Shown here: piece after piece, positions 45,957 through 55,277 of the stretch
Layout of the letters: the number at the start of each line of letters is the position of its first letter
Position numbering within the stretch: position 1 is the first letter of the stretch
NCBI RefSeq assembly: GCF_003044185.1
Contig: NZ_PYYB01000001.1
Coordinates: forward strand, 1,674,001-1,738,000
Length of the DNA: 64,000 bases
Direction of reading: 5' to 3'
DNA from: Paraconexibacter algicola
GTDB lineage: Bacteria; Actinomycetota; Thermoleophilia; Solirubrobacterales; Solirubrobacteraceae
Notes under the pieces: generated by a model
The model's input: only the letters and a program-made list of their open reading frames with translations
Databases searched by the model: none
Told to the model about the DNA's origin: nothing
Program-made: the position numbers and the translations under genes

Positions 45957-46349
45957 TCAGTGCCCCCGGCGGGCGAAGATCGCGAAGGTGCCGACGGCGG
46001 TCGCCATCAGCGTCCCGTCCTCGTGCAGGACCTCGGCGCGCAGGGAGGCCGCCCGGGCGGTGCGGCGGTCCATCGTCGCGGTCGCGCGGATGCGGCCCTC
46101 GCGCGCCGACCGCAGGTAGTTCACCGAGATGTTCGTGGTCGCGATGTCCTCGTCCTCGGTGACGTGCGCCCAGAGCGCGGTGGCCATCGCGTAGTCGATC
46201 AGCGCCATCGTGACCGGCCCGGAGACCAGGCCCGCCGGGTTGAACAGCGCGGGACGGACGTCGAGCTCGGTGACGCCGCTCGCCGGGAGGCGCATCCCGA
46301 GCCAGCGGGTGACGTCGTCGACGGCCTGGTCGGCAGGTCGTCCGGTCAT
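45957..46349 (-). CDS. Hotdog-fold thioesterase (PaaI-like)
   Basis: A 130-residue single hotdog domain. RPALFNPAGLVSGPVTMALI and DYAMATALWAHV near residues 32-62 form the conserved helix and active-site region of the PaaI/YdiI thioesterase group; TTNISVNYLRSAREGRIRAT is the following strand pair. These enzymes hydrolyse acyl- or aryl-CoA thioesters. The usual catalytic Asp/Glu on the central helix may be the Asp of IDYAM. Likely start ATG 46349 with GATACT 7 bases upstream. Stands alone. Confidence 0.78.
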   Translation of the reverse strand: MTGRPADQAVDDVTRWLGMRLPASGVTELDVRPALFNPAGLVSGPVTMALIDYAMATALWAHVTEDEDIATTNISVNYLRSAREGRIRATATMDRRTARAASLRAEVLHEDGTLMATAVGTFAIFARRGH

Positions 46350-46404
46350 GGCGCCCAGTATCGCGGGCGCCGGTGCCGGACGACCGGCCGAGGGAACCTC
46401 CGGG

Positions 46405-47109
46405 CTACAGGAAGCTGACGCGCCCGGTCTCCAGGTCGTAGCGGGCGGAGACGATCGCCAGGCGGCCGTCGGCGATCCGCGGGGCGAGGATCGGGTTCTG
46501 GCGCAGGATGCGGGCCTGGCGCTTGGCGTTGAAATTGATCGCCGACTCGACGATGTCCTTCGCCCCCGCCTTCTTCGCGGCCTCGACCGACGGGGCGATC
46601 GACTTCGCGAGCGCCCCGACGTTCTCGGACGCCTTGAAGTTCGGGTCCTCCAGCGCGGCCTTGGTCGCCTTGACGGCGCCGCAGGCCTCGTGGCCCATGA
46701 CGACGATCAGCGGCACGCCGAACTCCTCGGCGGCGAACTCCAGCGAGCCGACGCCCTCGGGCGAGGTGACGTTGCCGGCGAGCCGGACGATGAACAGGTC
46801 GCCCAGGCCGCGGTCGAAGACGAGCTCCGGCGGGACGCGGGAGTCCGAGCAGGACAGGATGCTCGCGAACGGCGTCTGGCCCTCGGCCTGCGCCACGCGG
46901 CGGCCGCGCGAGCGGTTCGGACCGGCCATTCGGCTGGAGACGTAGCGGCGGTTGCCGGCACGCAGGCGGGCGAGCGCCTGGCCGGGCGTCAGGCCGCTGG
47001 TCTTCTCCGACGCGGAGGCGGGCGTGGCGAGCAGGCCGCCACCGGCGACGGCACCGGCCGCGACGGCGGAGCCGCGGGTGATGAGGGATCGGCGGGTGAT
47101 GTCGGACAT
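46405..47109 (-). CDS. Tat-exported beta-carbonic anhydrase
   Basis: A 234-residue protein. The N-terminus (TRRSLITRGSAVAAGAVAGG, Ala/Gly core, then ATPASASE) is a twin-arginine signal. The rest is a beta-class carbonic anhydrase: zinc ligands C87 and D89 (CSDSR), and H140 and C143 (GHEACGAV), with NRRYV and LAGNV blocks. It would hydrate CO2 outside the membrane. Start ATG 47109 has GGAG 8 bases upstream. A divergent two-component system starts 163 bases away, and the two may be functionally linked. Confidence 0.9.
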   Translation of the reverse strand: MSDITRRSLITRGSAVAAGAVAGGGLLATPASASEKTSGLTPGQALARLRAGNRRYVSSRMAGPNRSRGRRVAQAEGQTPFASILSCSDSRVPPELVFDRGLGDLFIVRLAGNVTSPEGVGSLEFAAEEFGVPLIVVMGHEACGAVKATKAALEDPNFKASENVGALAKSIAPSVEAAKKAGAKDIVESAINFNAKRQARILRQNPILAPRIADGRLAIVSARYDLETGRVSFL

Positions 47110-47272
47110 CCGGAAGCTCCTTGGTGAGGGGGGAACAGCTGCCCGACGACGGTGACGGTGGCCCTGGCAGCGCTCGTGCAGGAGCGGTGCAGGGCTCGTG
47201 CAGCGTTCGGGCAACGCACCGGCGATTGGCGCGTCGGCGATCCGTCCTCGGCCGTGGGGCGTATGGACCGGT

Positions 47273-48001
47273 GTGACCACCGCGCCGCGCACCCGGGTGC
47301 TGCTCGTCGAGGACGACCGGTCGATCGCCGCCGGGCTCGTGAAGGGCCTGTCGCGCTACGGCTTCGACGTCGAGGCCGTCGCGACGGGCGCCGCGGTCCC
47401 CGAGCACCCCGACCACGACATCGTCCTGCTGGACCTCGGCCTGCCGGACGTCGACGGGCTCGACGTCTGTCGCGCCCTCCGCACCCGGTCGGCGGTGCCG
47501 ATCATCGTCATCACCGCCCGCGGGGACGAGACCGACCGCGTGGTCGGGCTGGAGCTCGGCGCCGACGACTACCTCGCCAAGCCGTTCGGCCTGCGCGAGC
47601 TCGTCGCCCGCATGCGCGCCGTGCTGCGCCGGGTCGCGGCCCCGCCGCCGCTGCCCGCGTCGGTCGCGGTCGCCGTCGGCGCCCCCGACGAGGCGGCCGC
47701 CGTTCCCGGCCCGCAGGTGCTCGGGCGGGTGACGATCGACCGTCGCGCGCGGCGCGTGCTGGTCGACGGCGACGAGGTCGCCCTCTCCCCGCGCGAGCAC
47801 GACCTGCTCGTCGCGCTCGCGTCCGACCCGGGCGCGCTGATCACGCGCGAGACGCTCATGTCCGACGTCTGGGACCGCGAGTGGTTCGGCTCGACCCGCA
47901 CGCTGAACGTCCACGTCGGCACGCTGCGCCGCAAGCTCGGCGATGCGGTCCGCATCGAGGCGGTCCGCGGGGTCGGGTACCGCCTGGCGCGCGAGGCCTG
48001 A
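47273..48001 (+). CDS. OmpR-family response regulator
   Basis: A 242-residue response regulator. The receiver domain covers residues 1-120 with the acidic pocket E13/D14/D15, phosphoacceptor D54 (LLDLGLPD) and Lys in YLAKPFG. A Pro/Ala linker leads to a winged-helix DNA-binding domain (about 145-240; LSPREHDLLVALASDPGALI, TLNVHVGTLRRKLG, VRGVGYRL). GTG 47273 was chosen because a TATGGA box lies 5 bases upstream and homology begins here. The kinase gene follows after 6 bases. Confidence 0.9.
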   Translation: MTTAPRTRVLLVEDDRSIAAGLVKGLSRYGFDVEAVATGAAVPEHPDHDIVLLDLGLPDVDGLDVCRALRTRSAVPIIVITARGDETDRVVGLELGADDYLAKPFGLRELVARMRAVLRRVAAPPPLPASVAVAVGAPDEAAAVPGPQVLGRVTIDRRARRVLVDGDEVALSPREHDLLVALASDPGALITRETLMSDVWDREWFGSTRTLNVHVGTLRRKLGDAVRIEAVRGVGYRLAREA

Positions 48002-48007
48002 CCCTCC

Positions 48008-49372
48008 GTGGTCCGCCGGCTCGTCACCTCGTACGTCGCGCTCGTCGCGCTGGCGCTCATCGCGTTCACGATCCCGGTGGCGATCACGCTCGTGCAGCAG
48101 CTCGGCGACCAGCAGCAGGCGCGCGTCGAACGCGACGCCCGCGGCCTCGCCGCGCTGGTCGGGGCGCCCGAGGTGAGCGTCGCCGCCGTCCGCCGGCTCG
48201 CCGCGGAGATCGAGGCGGAGTCCGGCGGGCGCGTGTCCGCGGTCGGTCGGGACGGCGCGCCGATCGGCGGGCTGCCGCGCCCCGGCGGGGCGAGCGCGCT
48301 GTCCGCCCTCGCGGGGGAGGAGGTCGTGGAGCGCGGGGACCGGCCGGAGCTCGGCGAGGACGGCATCGCGATCACGGTCCCGGCGCGCGACGACGCCGGC
48401 CGCGTCGTCGGCGTCGTGCGCGTGGTCGAGTCCGATGCCGAGCGCGAGGAGCAGCTCGCCTCGATCTGGACGCTGCGCGGGGCGATCGCCGCGGTCGTCA
48501 TCCTGCTCGGCGGCATCGTCGGGGTCCGTCTCGCCCGCCGCCTCACCCGGCCGCTGCGCGACCTGCGCGAGGTCGCCGCCCGGGTCGGTGCCGGGGACTT
48601 CTCCGCCCGCGCGGGCGAGACCGGTCCGCCCGAGGTCGTCCAGCTCGCGACGACGCTGAACGACACGACCCGTCGTCTCGACGAGCTGCTCGGCCTCCAG
48701 CGCACGTTCGTGGCCGACGCGTCGCACCAGCTGCGCACGCCGCTCGCCGCGATCCGGCTGTGGGTCGACTCCGCCGCCGAGACCGTCGAGGACCTCGACA
48801 CGCGCGAGGACCTCGACCGCGCGACCGAGGAGATCGACCGCATGGCCCGCCTGATCGACGCGATGCTGCTGCTGGCGCGGGCCGAGGACTCGCCCGCCCG
48901 TGCGGTGCCGGTCGACCTCGACGCGCTCGTGCACGAGCGCCGGCCCGGCTGGGACGAGCGCGCGCAGTCCACGCACGCCCGCGTCGTCACCGAGCTGGAC
49001 CCGGGCCTCGTGGTCCGGGGTCGCGCGGCGAGCCTCGAGCAGGTGCTCGACAACCTCGTGGACAACGCGCTCGGGGTCGGTGCCCGCGAGGTCGCGGTCC
49101 GGGCGTGCGCGGAGGCCGGACGGGTGGTCGTGACGGTCGCCGACGACGGGCCCGGCCTGCGGCCCGCCGACCGGGAGCGGGCGTTCGACCGGTTCTGGCG
49201 CGGGCCGGGCGCCGACGAGCGTCCCGGGTCCGGCCTGGGGCTGGCGATCGTGCGGCGGCTCGTCGAGCAGGAGGGCGGCGAGGTGACGCTCGAGGCGTCC
49301 CCGACCGGCGGCCTGCTCGTGCGGATGACGCTCCCGGCGGACCGGGCGGCGACGCCCGCGGGCGTCCGCTGA
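48008..49372 (+). CDS. Sensor histidine kinase
   Basis: A 454-residue membrane kinase. The first membrane helix is at residues 8-30 (YVALVALALIAFTIPVAITL). A periplasmic domain of about 120 residues follows, then a second helix at about 158-178 (LRGAIAAVVILLGGIVGVRL), a HAMP domain, the HisKA dimerisation helix with H240 (ADASHQLRTPLAAIR) and the ATP-binding domain (NLVDNA near 350, VADDGPGL near 378, GSGLGLAIVRRLV near 410). It phosphorylates the adjacent regulator. The signal is unknown; divergent carbonic anhydrase and convergent small membrane gene are the neighbours. Confidence 0.92.
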   Translation: MVRRLVTSYVALVALALIAFTIPVAITLVQQLGDQQQARVERDARGLAALVGAPEVSVAAVRRLAAEIEAESGGRVSAVGRDGAPIGGLPRPGGASALSALAGEEVVERGDRPELGEDGIAITVPARDDAGRVVGVVRVVESDAEREEQLASIWTLRGAIAAVVILLGGIVGVRLARRLTRPLRDLREVAARVGAGDFSARAGETGPPEVVQLATTLNDTTRRLDELLGLQRTFVADASHQLRTPLAAIRLWVDSAAETVEDLDTREDLDRATEEIDRMARLIDAMLLLARAEDSPARAVPVDLDALVHERRPGWDERAQSTHARVVTELDPGLVVRGRAASLEQVLDNLVDNALGVGAREVAVRACAEAGRVVVTVADDGPGLRPADRERAFDRFWRGPGADERPGSGLGLAIVRRLVEQEGGEVTLEASPTGGLLVRMTLPADRAATPAGVR

Positions 49373-49388
49373 GGCGCGGTGCCCGGCG

Positions 49389-49661
49389 TCAGGCCGGGCG
49401 GTTCTCCCACTCGCGCCGCAGCCGCTCGAACTGGTCCCAGTCCGGGGTCAGCAGCGACGGGGCGACCCCGACCGCGCGCCACAGGCCGCGCGCCCAGCCC
49501 GCCAGGACGAGCAGCACCCCGGCGCCGAGCAACAGGCCGCCGACCGGGGCGTCGTCGAGCAGCCGCACCGCGTACGAGAACGCGATGATCGCGCCCACGA
49601 GCGGGACGCCCGCGAGGACGAGCGTGAGGGCGGCGTGACGGATGCTGGCGGGGTTCCACAT
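49389..49661 (-). CDS. Small membrane protein
   Basis: A 90-residue protein with two hydrophobic segments (ALTLVLAGVPLVGAIIAFSY and GGLLLGAGVLLVLAGWARGL) and a polar tail (LTPDWDQFERLRREWENRPA). No family recognised. It is convergent with the histidine kinase gene, 16 bases from its stop. Confidence 0.55.
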   Translation of the reverse strand: MWNPASIRHAALTLVLAGVPLVGAIIAFSYAVRLLDDAPVGGLLLGAGVLLVLAGWARGLWRAVGVAPSLLTPDWDQFERLRREWENRPA

Positions 49662-49705
49662 GGCGGGTCTTCAGAGGGTACGCCTCACCCCTGGCATCGG
49701 ACGAT

Positions 49706-49731
49706 CGGCGCGGGGCTTGAGCCCCGCGCCG
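49706..49731 (-). terminator. Terminator of the acylglycerol operon
   Basis: CGGCGCGGGGCT-TG-AGCCCCGCGCCG gives a perfect 12-bp stem, starting 9 bases after the stop of the lipase gene at 49741. Confidence 0.7.
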
Positions 49732-49740
49732 TGACGCAGC

Positions 49741-50550
49741 TCACAGAACGCGGTCGACGAACGCCGTCACCGCGGCGATGACCTCGTCCTTGTTCGTCTC
49801 GTTGAGCACCTCGTGCATCGCGCCCTCGTAGGCGTGGTGCTCGCTGTCGGGCCCCTGCAGCCGCTCGACGACGGCCCGGGCGAGCGGGTAGGGCACGAGC
49901 TGGTCCTCGGTCCCGTGCACGTACAGCAGCGGCAGGTCCCCGAACCCGGGGCCCGCCTCGATCGCCTTCGCGCTCGCCAGGAACGCCTCGAGCGTCGGGC
50001 GCTGGAACGGGCCGTGGTAGACGAGCGTGTCGGCGGCGTACGCCTCCCCGACCGCCGGGTCGCGCGAGAGGACGGCGGGGTCCAGCGGCACGTCCGGGAT
50101 CGGGTCGAGCTCGAGCAGCCCGAACATCGGGTTCTCCGCCCCGAGCGCGGGACCGGAGAGGATCAGGCCGCGCAGGCGCTCACCGTGCAGCTGCGCGTAG
50201 CGGGTCGCGATCAGCCCGCCCATCGAGTGCCCGAGCAGCACGAGCGGCAGGCCGGGGTTCGCGGCGACGGCGAGGTCGGCGACCGCGTCGAGGTCCGCGA
50301 CCTGCACGGCGTCGAAGTCGGTCAGCAGCGCCCGGTCGCCCTCGCTGAGCCCGTGACCGTGATGGTCGGGGGCGTACACGTCGGCCCCGTGCGCCACGAG
50401 CGCCTGCGCGACGTGTTCGTAGCGGCCGGCGTGCTCGCCGTAGCCGTGCGACAGCAGCAGGACGTAGCGGGCGTTCTCGCACGGCCAGTGGTGCACGTGC
50501 AGCCGGCCCGCGCGGCCGGCGATCTCGAGGGTGGAGGAGGTCGTGCTCAT
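49741..50550 (-). CDS. Monoacylglycerol lipase-like alpha/beta hydrolase
   Basis: A 269-residue serine hydrolase of the Hydrolase_4/monoacylglycerol lipase group. LLLSHGYGEHAGRYEHVA (residues 31-48) holds the oxyanion HGYGEH motif, PDHHGHGLSEG is typical of the group, and the nucleophile is S109 (GHSMGG). The Asp is probably in HGTEDQLVP and the His in AMHEVLNE. It would release free fatty acid from monoacylglycerol. Last gene of the lipid operon, 31 bases after the acyltransferase. Confidence 0.87.
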   Translation of the reverse strand: MSTTSSTLEIAGRAGRLHVHHWPCENARYVLLLSHGYGEHAGRYEHVAQALVAHGADVYAPDHHGHGLSEGDRALLTDFDAVQVADLDAVADLAVAANPGLPLVLLGHSMGGLIATRYAQLHGERLRGLILSGPALGAENPMFGLLELDPIPDVPLDPAVLSRDPAVGEAYAADTLVYHGPFQRPTLEAFLASAKAIEAGPGFGDLPLLYVHGTEDQLVPYPLARAVVERLQGPDSEHHAYEGAMHEVLNETNKDEVIAAVTAFVDRVL

Positions 50551-50581
50551 GGGGATGGGTCTCCAGGGTCGGGGTCGGGGG

Positions 50582-52876
50582 TCAGGCCTGCGCGAGCGCG
50601 TCCTGCAGCAGCTCGTCGTCGATCTCGCCGATCCGCCGCACGCGGTCGAGGACCTCCTCGATCTCGGCGAGGAACGCCTCGCGGCCGCGGCGCAGCGCCT
50701 CGCGGCCGGGGTCGACGAGGTCGCGGTTGGCGGCGAGGTCGAGCGCCGCGCCGTAGAGCTCGCGGGACACGGACTCGGGGCCGTGGACGAGACCCTGCAG
50801 CTGCAGCTGGCGGCCGACGCGCACGCACTCCTGCAGGAACGCGTCGCGCTGCACCGGCTCGCGCGGCTCGCGCTCGGCCAGCCGTCGCGCCACGACGAGC
50901 TGCGCGTCGAAGAACGACCGCAGCGCGCGGTGCGCGGTCAGCGTGCCGGTGCGGCGCAGCATCGCGCGCGCCACCTCGGTGTCGGCGACGTGGTCGCGCC
51001 AGTCTGGGTCGATGAGGTCGAGCTCGCGGTAGAGGTTGTCGCGGAACTGGTCCTTCTCCGGGAAGAAGAACTCGAACTTCAGGAGGTCGCGGATCGCCAG
51101 CGCGTCCTCGAATGCCGCCTGGATCGGGTCGCCGGCGGGCTGCTCGCGCGCCACCGCCAGCAGCGCCAGCTCGACGATCGCCCGGTGCACGAGATGGTGC
51201 AGCGCCCCGTTGCGGTAGAAGGCCGCCTCGTGGTGGCGGTCGGGGTCGACCTTCCACACCGGCTCGAGCCCGGCGTCGTAGCAGCGGACGATCCCGGCCT
51301 CGGTCAGGGCGTCGAGCGTCGCGCGCAGCGCGGCGGGTCGGCGCAGCTCGTCGACGGTGCGCAGCGTGTCCGCGCGCTCGAGGTGGTCGAGCAGCGGCGC
51401 GAGCAGGGCCTGCAGCTCGCGCAGCGTCAGCGCCCGGTCGCGCACGCCGAGCATCGCGAAGCCGACGAGCGACGTGGAGGTCACGGGCGTCGCCCGGTTG
51501 ATCCCGTCCATGACCGCGAAGCCGACCTTGTGCAGGCGGGCGGCGCCGTCCCCGACCCCGTCCAGGGTCGCCTTCAGCGACACCGGCTCGCCGAAGCGCA
51601 CGCGCGCCTTGCCCATGTTCGTGCGCTGCGCGCGGACGTAGTCGACCATCCAGCCCATGCCCTCGCGGCGCTTCTGCGCACCGGTCTGCTCGGCGGCGGT
51701 CGCGCCGATCTCGTGCAGCTGGTCGTAGACGATCGAGGTCGGCACGAGCAGCACGTCGGGGGCGCGGCCCTCCTCGACGGCCGCGGTCAGGTAGTGCAGC
51801 AGCCCGAGGCGCGGCGGGCGCAGCTTGCCGGTCCGGGTGCGGCCGCCCTCCGGGTACCACTCGAGGTTGAAGCGCTTGGCGACGAGGTGCCCGAGGTACT
51901 CGCGGACCGCGAGCTTGTACACGCGGTCGCTGCCGAAGCTGCGGCGGATGAAGATCACCCCCGCGCGCTTGCCCAGCGCGCCGATCGGCCCGAAGGACAT
52001 GTTGTCGCCGCCGAGCAGGTGGTTGCGCGGGAAGTCGTGGTCGTGCATCACCTGGTTGAGGACCAGGGGATCGACGTAGGAGCGGTGCGAGGGCAGGAAG
52101 ACGAGCGCCGCGCCGCGGTTGGCCTCGCGCAGGCGCTCGAGCGAGTCGACGTCGACGTCGACGGTCCAGGCGCGCGAGTGCATCGGGCTCAGCAGCACCC
52201 GGTAGAGCTGCTCGCCCAGACGGGACTGGACGGTCGCGAGCTCGGCGAGGCAGCCGGTCAGCTCCTCCATCACCGACTCCGGGCTGCGCTCGAGCTCGTG
52301 GGCGAGGGCCGTCACCCGCTCGCGCACGACCCCCGAGGCGGTGATCTGCTCGGCGACGAGCCGCGGGACCTTGTAGCGGTCCCCGATGACCGCGCGCTCG
52401 GCCCGCTCGGCGGCGAGCGTCGCCTGCCGCGCGACGAACGCGGCGAGCTCGTCGTCGCTGCCGGCACGGCCCGCCTCCGCCCGGAAGCGGCGCTGCAGGT
52501 CCCGCAGGTGCGCGGGCTCGCCGGCGACGACGCGCGCCCGGTCCGGGTTGCGGCGGGCGGCGATGCCGTGCAGCCGCCGCAGCGGTCCGCCCGGGTCCGC
52601 GAGCAGCAGCAGCTCGCCGATCCGCGGGCGGGCGCCGGGCACGGGCTCCGGCGGCATCCAGGTGACGCGCGCGGGCACGAGCAGCGGGTCGCCCGCCTCG
52701 CGCAGCAGCCGTGGCAGCGTCGGGCTGGCCTGGTGCACGACCGGGGCGCCCGGGTGCGTCTCGCGCGCCCACGCGGCGACGCGGTCGCGCTCGGCGTCGG
52801 TGCGGGCGTCGGTGAGGACGATCGCGCCCGGACGGCGGGCCGCGCCCGGCCGGTCGGGCAGGGCGACGACGGTCAC
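50582..52876 (-). CDS. plsB: Glycerol-3-phosphate acyltransferase 1 (PlsB type)
   Basis: A 764-residue membrane-associated acyltransferase that makes lysophosphatidate from glycerol 3-phosphate and acyl-CoA. The PlsB blocks are clear: FLPSHRSYVDP with catalytic H264 (HX4D), GVIFIRRSFG near 320, YPEGGRTRTGKL near 355 and VPTSIVYDQ near 394. Length matches actinobacterial PlsB2. Start GTG 52876 overlaps the WS/DGAT stop (GTGA); the frame is open upstream but without homology. It is a paralogue of the first gene of this operon, so the pathway entry step is duplicated. Confidence 0.88.
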   Translation of the reverse strand: MTVVALPDRPGAARRPGAIVLTDARTDAERDRVAAWARETHPGAPVVHQASPTLPRLLREAGDPLLVPARVTWMPPEPVPGARPRIGELLLLADPGGPLRRLHGIAARRNPDRARVVAGEPAHLRDLQRRFRAEAGRAGSDDELAAFVARQATLAAERAERAVIGDRYKVPRLVAEQITASGVVRERVTALAHELERSPESVMEELTGCLAELATVQSRLGEQLYRVLLSPMHSRAWTVDVDVDSLERLREANRGAALVFLPSHRSYVDPLVLNQVMHDHDFPRNHLLGGDNMSFGPIGALGKRAGVIFIRRSFGSDRVYKLAVREYLGHLVAKRFNLEWYPEGGRTRTGKLRPPRLGLLHYLTAAVEEGRAPDVLLVPTSIVYDQLHEIGATAAEQTGAQKRREGMGWMVDYVRAQRTNMGKARVRFGEPVSLKATLDGVGDGAARLHKVGFAVMDGINRATPVTSTSLVGFAMLGVRDRALTLRELQALLAPLLDHLERADTLRTVDELRRPAALRATLDALTEAGIVRCYDAGLEPVWKVDPDRHHEAAFYRNGALHHLVHRAIVELALLAVAREQPAGDPIQAAFEDALAIRDLLKFEFFFPEKDQFRDNLYRELDLIDPDWRDHVADTEVARAMLRRTGTLTAHRALRSFFDAQLVVARRLAEREPREPVQRDAFLQECVRVGRQLQLQGLVHGPESVSRELYGAALDLAANRDLVDPGREALRRGREAFLAEIEEVLDRVRRIGEIDDELLQDALAQA

Positions 52877-54270
52877 GCGGCGACCGCCATGACCTCGTCG
52901 AACCCCTCCCGGAGGCTCTGCACGAACAGCTCCTCGTCGGTGATCGCCGCGGGGTCGAAGTTGATCCCGATGCAGCAGCCGTCCAGGTGCGACAGCAGCG
53001 TGATCATCGCCGCGCAGCCCGGGAGCGGCGCGAACGGGTACGCCTTGAGGATCTTCGCGCCCGCGAGGTAGCGCTCCTCGCGCAGCCCGGGCACGTTGGA
53101 GGCCTGCAGGTCGTTGGCCTTCGTCATGTTCCCGGCGAGCTGGGAGATCAGCGGGGACGGCAGCCGCGACAGCGCCGGGGCGACGACGCCGACCGCGGCG
53201 ATCGCGCGCTCCCCCCGGGCGACGCGCATCATCCGCCCGATCTCCTGCATCCGGCGGACCGGGTCGGGCTCGTCGGCCGGGGCGGCCAGGCGGGCGGCGG
53301 CGAACGCGTTGCCGCCCGCCGGGTCGCCCTCGCGGCGCACGGAGATCGGGACCGCGATCGGGATCGCGCCGATCGCCATCCCGTAGCCCTCGTGGTAGCG
53401 GCGGTAGCCGCCCAGCAGCGCGGCGAGGAACGCGTCGTTCAACGACCCGCCGACCGCCTTGGCCGCCGCCCGCAGCGGCGCGAACGGCACGTCGAGCGTC
53501 GCGAACCGCCACGACAGGCTGCGCTCGGCGAGCAGCGGGGAGCCCGACGCGTCCGGGTCGGCGAGGACGCGCTGCAGGGAGGACGCGTACGCGGCGGCGT
53601 CGCGCGCCGCCCGGTCGGGACGCCGCAGCGCGCCGAGCCGGCCGAGGCCGCCGGCGACCGCGCGCGGGACCGCGGTGGCGTCCTTCACGAGCTGCCGGGC
53701 GAGCACGTCGGTGGACGTCGTGCGCTCGGGCGGCAGCGGCGCGGGCTGCGGCTTGGCGGCGTTGTGCTCGCGCGTGGTCGAGTGCAGCATCCCGAGCAGC
53801 TGCACGCCGCCCATGCCGTCGGTGGTCGAGTGGTGCAGCTTCAGCAGGAACGCGCACTGCCCGTCGGGCAGGCCCTCGATCAGCACCGCCTCCCAGGGGG
53901 ACCGCGCCTTGTCGAACGGCGTCATGGCGATCTGCTCGGCGACGCGCAACGCGTCCTCCCAGGTGCCGTCCCCGGCCAGCCGCACGCGCCGCACGTGGTA
54001 GTGCAGGTCGAAGTCGCGGTCGACCACCCAGGCGGGCATGCCGAGCCCGAGCGCGGGCTCCACGACGCGCTGGCGGAACCGCGGGACGAGCCGGGTCGCC
54101 CAGTCGCACGCGGCGACGAAGCGGTCCCAGTCCGGGGTCGTGTCCAGCAGCTCCAGCGACACGATCGTGGAGCGCAGCCGCGGGTCGCCCTCGGCGCGCC
54201 ACATCAGCGCCTCGAGCGCGTTCATCTCCCGGGCCTGGCCCCAGGTCTGGTCGTCGGTGCTCACCATCAC
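52873..54270 (-). CDS. Wax ester synthase/diacylglycerol acyltransferase
   Basis: A 465-residue WS/DGAT-family enzyme that transfers acyl groups from acyl-CoA to diacylglycerol or fatty alcohol. The catalytic HHxxxDG motif is HHSTTDG with H146/H147 and D151. The family ends in [19 protein letters not shown] and SNVPG near residue 380. Length is typical. GTG 54270 overlaps the GpsA stop by four bases; ATG 54267 is an alternative one codon later. It performs the last step of neutral-lipid synthesis within the operon. Confidence 0.9.
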   Translation of the reverse strand: MMVSTDDQTWGQAREMNALEALMWRAEGDPRLRSTIVSLELLDTTPDWDRFVAACDWATRLVPRFRQRVVEPALGLGMPAWVVDRDFDLHYHVRRVRLAGDGTWEDALRVAEQIAMTPFDKARSPWEAVLIEGLPDGQCAFLLKLHHSTTDGMGGVQLLGMLHSTTREHNAAKPQPAPLPPERTTSTDVLARQLVKDATAVPRAVAGGLGRLGALRRPDRAARDAAAYASSLQRVLADPDASGSPLLAERSLSWRFATLDVPFAPLRAAAKAVGGSLNDAFLAALLGGYRRYHEGYGMAIGAIPIAVPISVRREGDPAGGNAFAAARLAAPADEPDPVRRMQEIGRMMRVARGERAIAAVGVVAPALSRLPSPLISQLAGNMTKANDLQASNVPGLREERYLAGAKILKAYPFAPLPGCAAMITLLSHLDGCCIGINFDPAAITDEELFVQSLREGFDEVMAVAA

Positions 54271-55277
54271 GCCACCTCGTGGTACTCGTGCTCGGCCGCG
54301 GCGCGCCGCAGGCCCCGGTAGGCCTCGCGCGGGTGGCGGCCGTCGTTGACGACGGCGTCCACCTCCTCCGCGATCGGCATGCGCACGTCGTGCTCGCGGG
54401 CCAGCTCGACCACCGTGCGCGCGGTCTTCACCCCTTCGGCGACCTGGCCCATCTCCGCCGTGATCTCCTCGAGCGTCTTGTCACGGGCCAGCGCCTCGCC
54501 GACGCGCCGGTTGCGCGACAGCGGGCTCATGCAGGTCGCCATCAGGTCGCCGAGCCCGGTGAGGCCGGCGAACGTCCGCTCCTGCGCGCCCATCGCGACA
54601 CCGAGCCGGGTGATCTCGCTGAGGCCCCGGGTGAGGACCATCGCCCGCGTGTTGTCGCCGACGCCGAGGCCCTCGGCCATGCCGGCGGCGATCGCGATGA
54701 TGTTCTTCAGCACGCCGCCGAGCTCGCTGCCGAGCAGGTCCTCGTTGCGGTACACGCGGAACAGGTGGGCGGCGAACAGCGGCTGCAGCGCGCACGCGGT
54801 CGCCGCGTCGGGGAGCGCGACGACGGCCGCGGCGGCCTTGCCGTCGAGGACCTCACGGGCGAGGTTCGGGCCGGCGAGCAGCCCGACCGGGTGGCCCGGG
54901 AGCGTCTCGCCGATGATCTGCGTCGGGCGCAGCCGCGTCCCGGCCTCCAGGCCCTTGGCGAGCGACAGCACCGGCACCCACGGGCGGACGTGTGGGGCCG
55001 CCTCGGCGAGCACGTCGCGGATGCTGTGCGACGGGGTGCCGACGACGAGCACGTCGGCGTGCTCGGCGGCCTCGCGCAGGTCGCTCGTCGCGCGCAGCGA
55101 CGGGGTCAGCGCCCGGTCCTCGAGGTAGCGGGAGTTCGTGTGCTGCTCGTTGATCTCGCGGGCCGTGTCGGCGCTGCGCGCCCACAGCAGCGTCGGCGTG
55201 TTGCCCGCCGCCAGCGACGCGACGGTCGTGCCCCACGAGCCGCCGCCCAGGACGGTCACCTGCACCGGCCGGCTCAT
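54267..55277 (-). CDS. gpsA: Glycerol-3-phosphate dehydrogenase [NAD(P)+]
   Basis: A 336-residue GpsA. The Rossmann motif [12 protein letters not shown] is at residues 9-20. [19 protein letters not shown], the catalytic Lys in [14 protein letters not shown] near 195 and [15 protein letters not shown] near 215 match the family; [10 protein letters not shown] near 245 is the GpsA signature. It makes glycerol 3-phosphate from dihydroxyacetone phosphate, supplying the acyltransferases of the same operon. Overlaps both neighbours by four bases. Confidence 0.93.
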   Translation of the reverse strand: MSRPVQVTVLGGGSWGTTVASLAAGNTPTLLWARSADTAREINEQHTNSRYLEDRALTPSLRATSDLREAAEHADVLVVGTPSHSIRDVLAEAAPHVRPWVPVLSLAKGLEAGTRLRPTQIIGETLPGHPVGLLAGPNLAREVLDGKAAAAVVALPDAATACALQPLFAAHLFRVYRNEDLLGSELGGVLKNIIAIAAGMAEGLGVGDNTRAMVLTRGLSEITRLGVAMGAQERTFAGLTGLGDLMATCMSPLSRNRRVGEALARDKTLEEITAEMGQVAEGVKTARTVVELAREHDVRMPIAEEVDAVVNDGRHPREAYRGLRRAAAEHEYHEVA

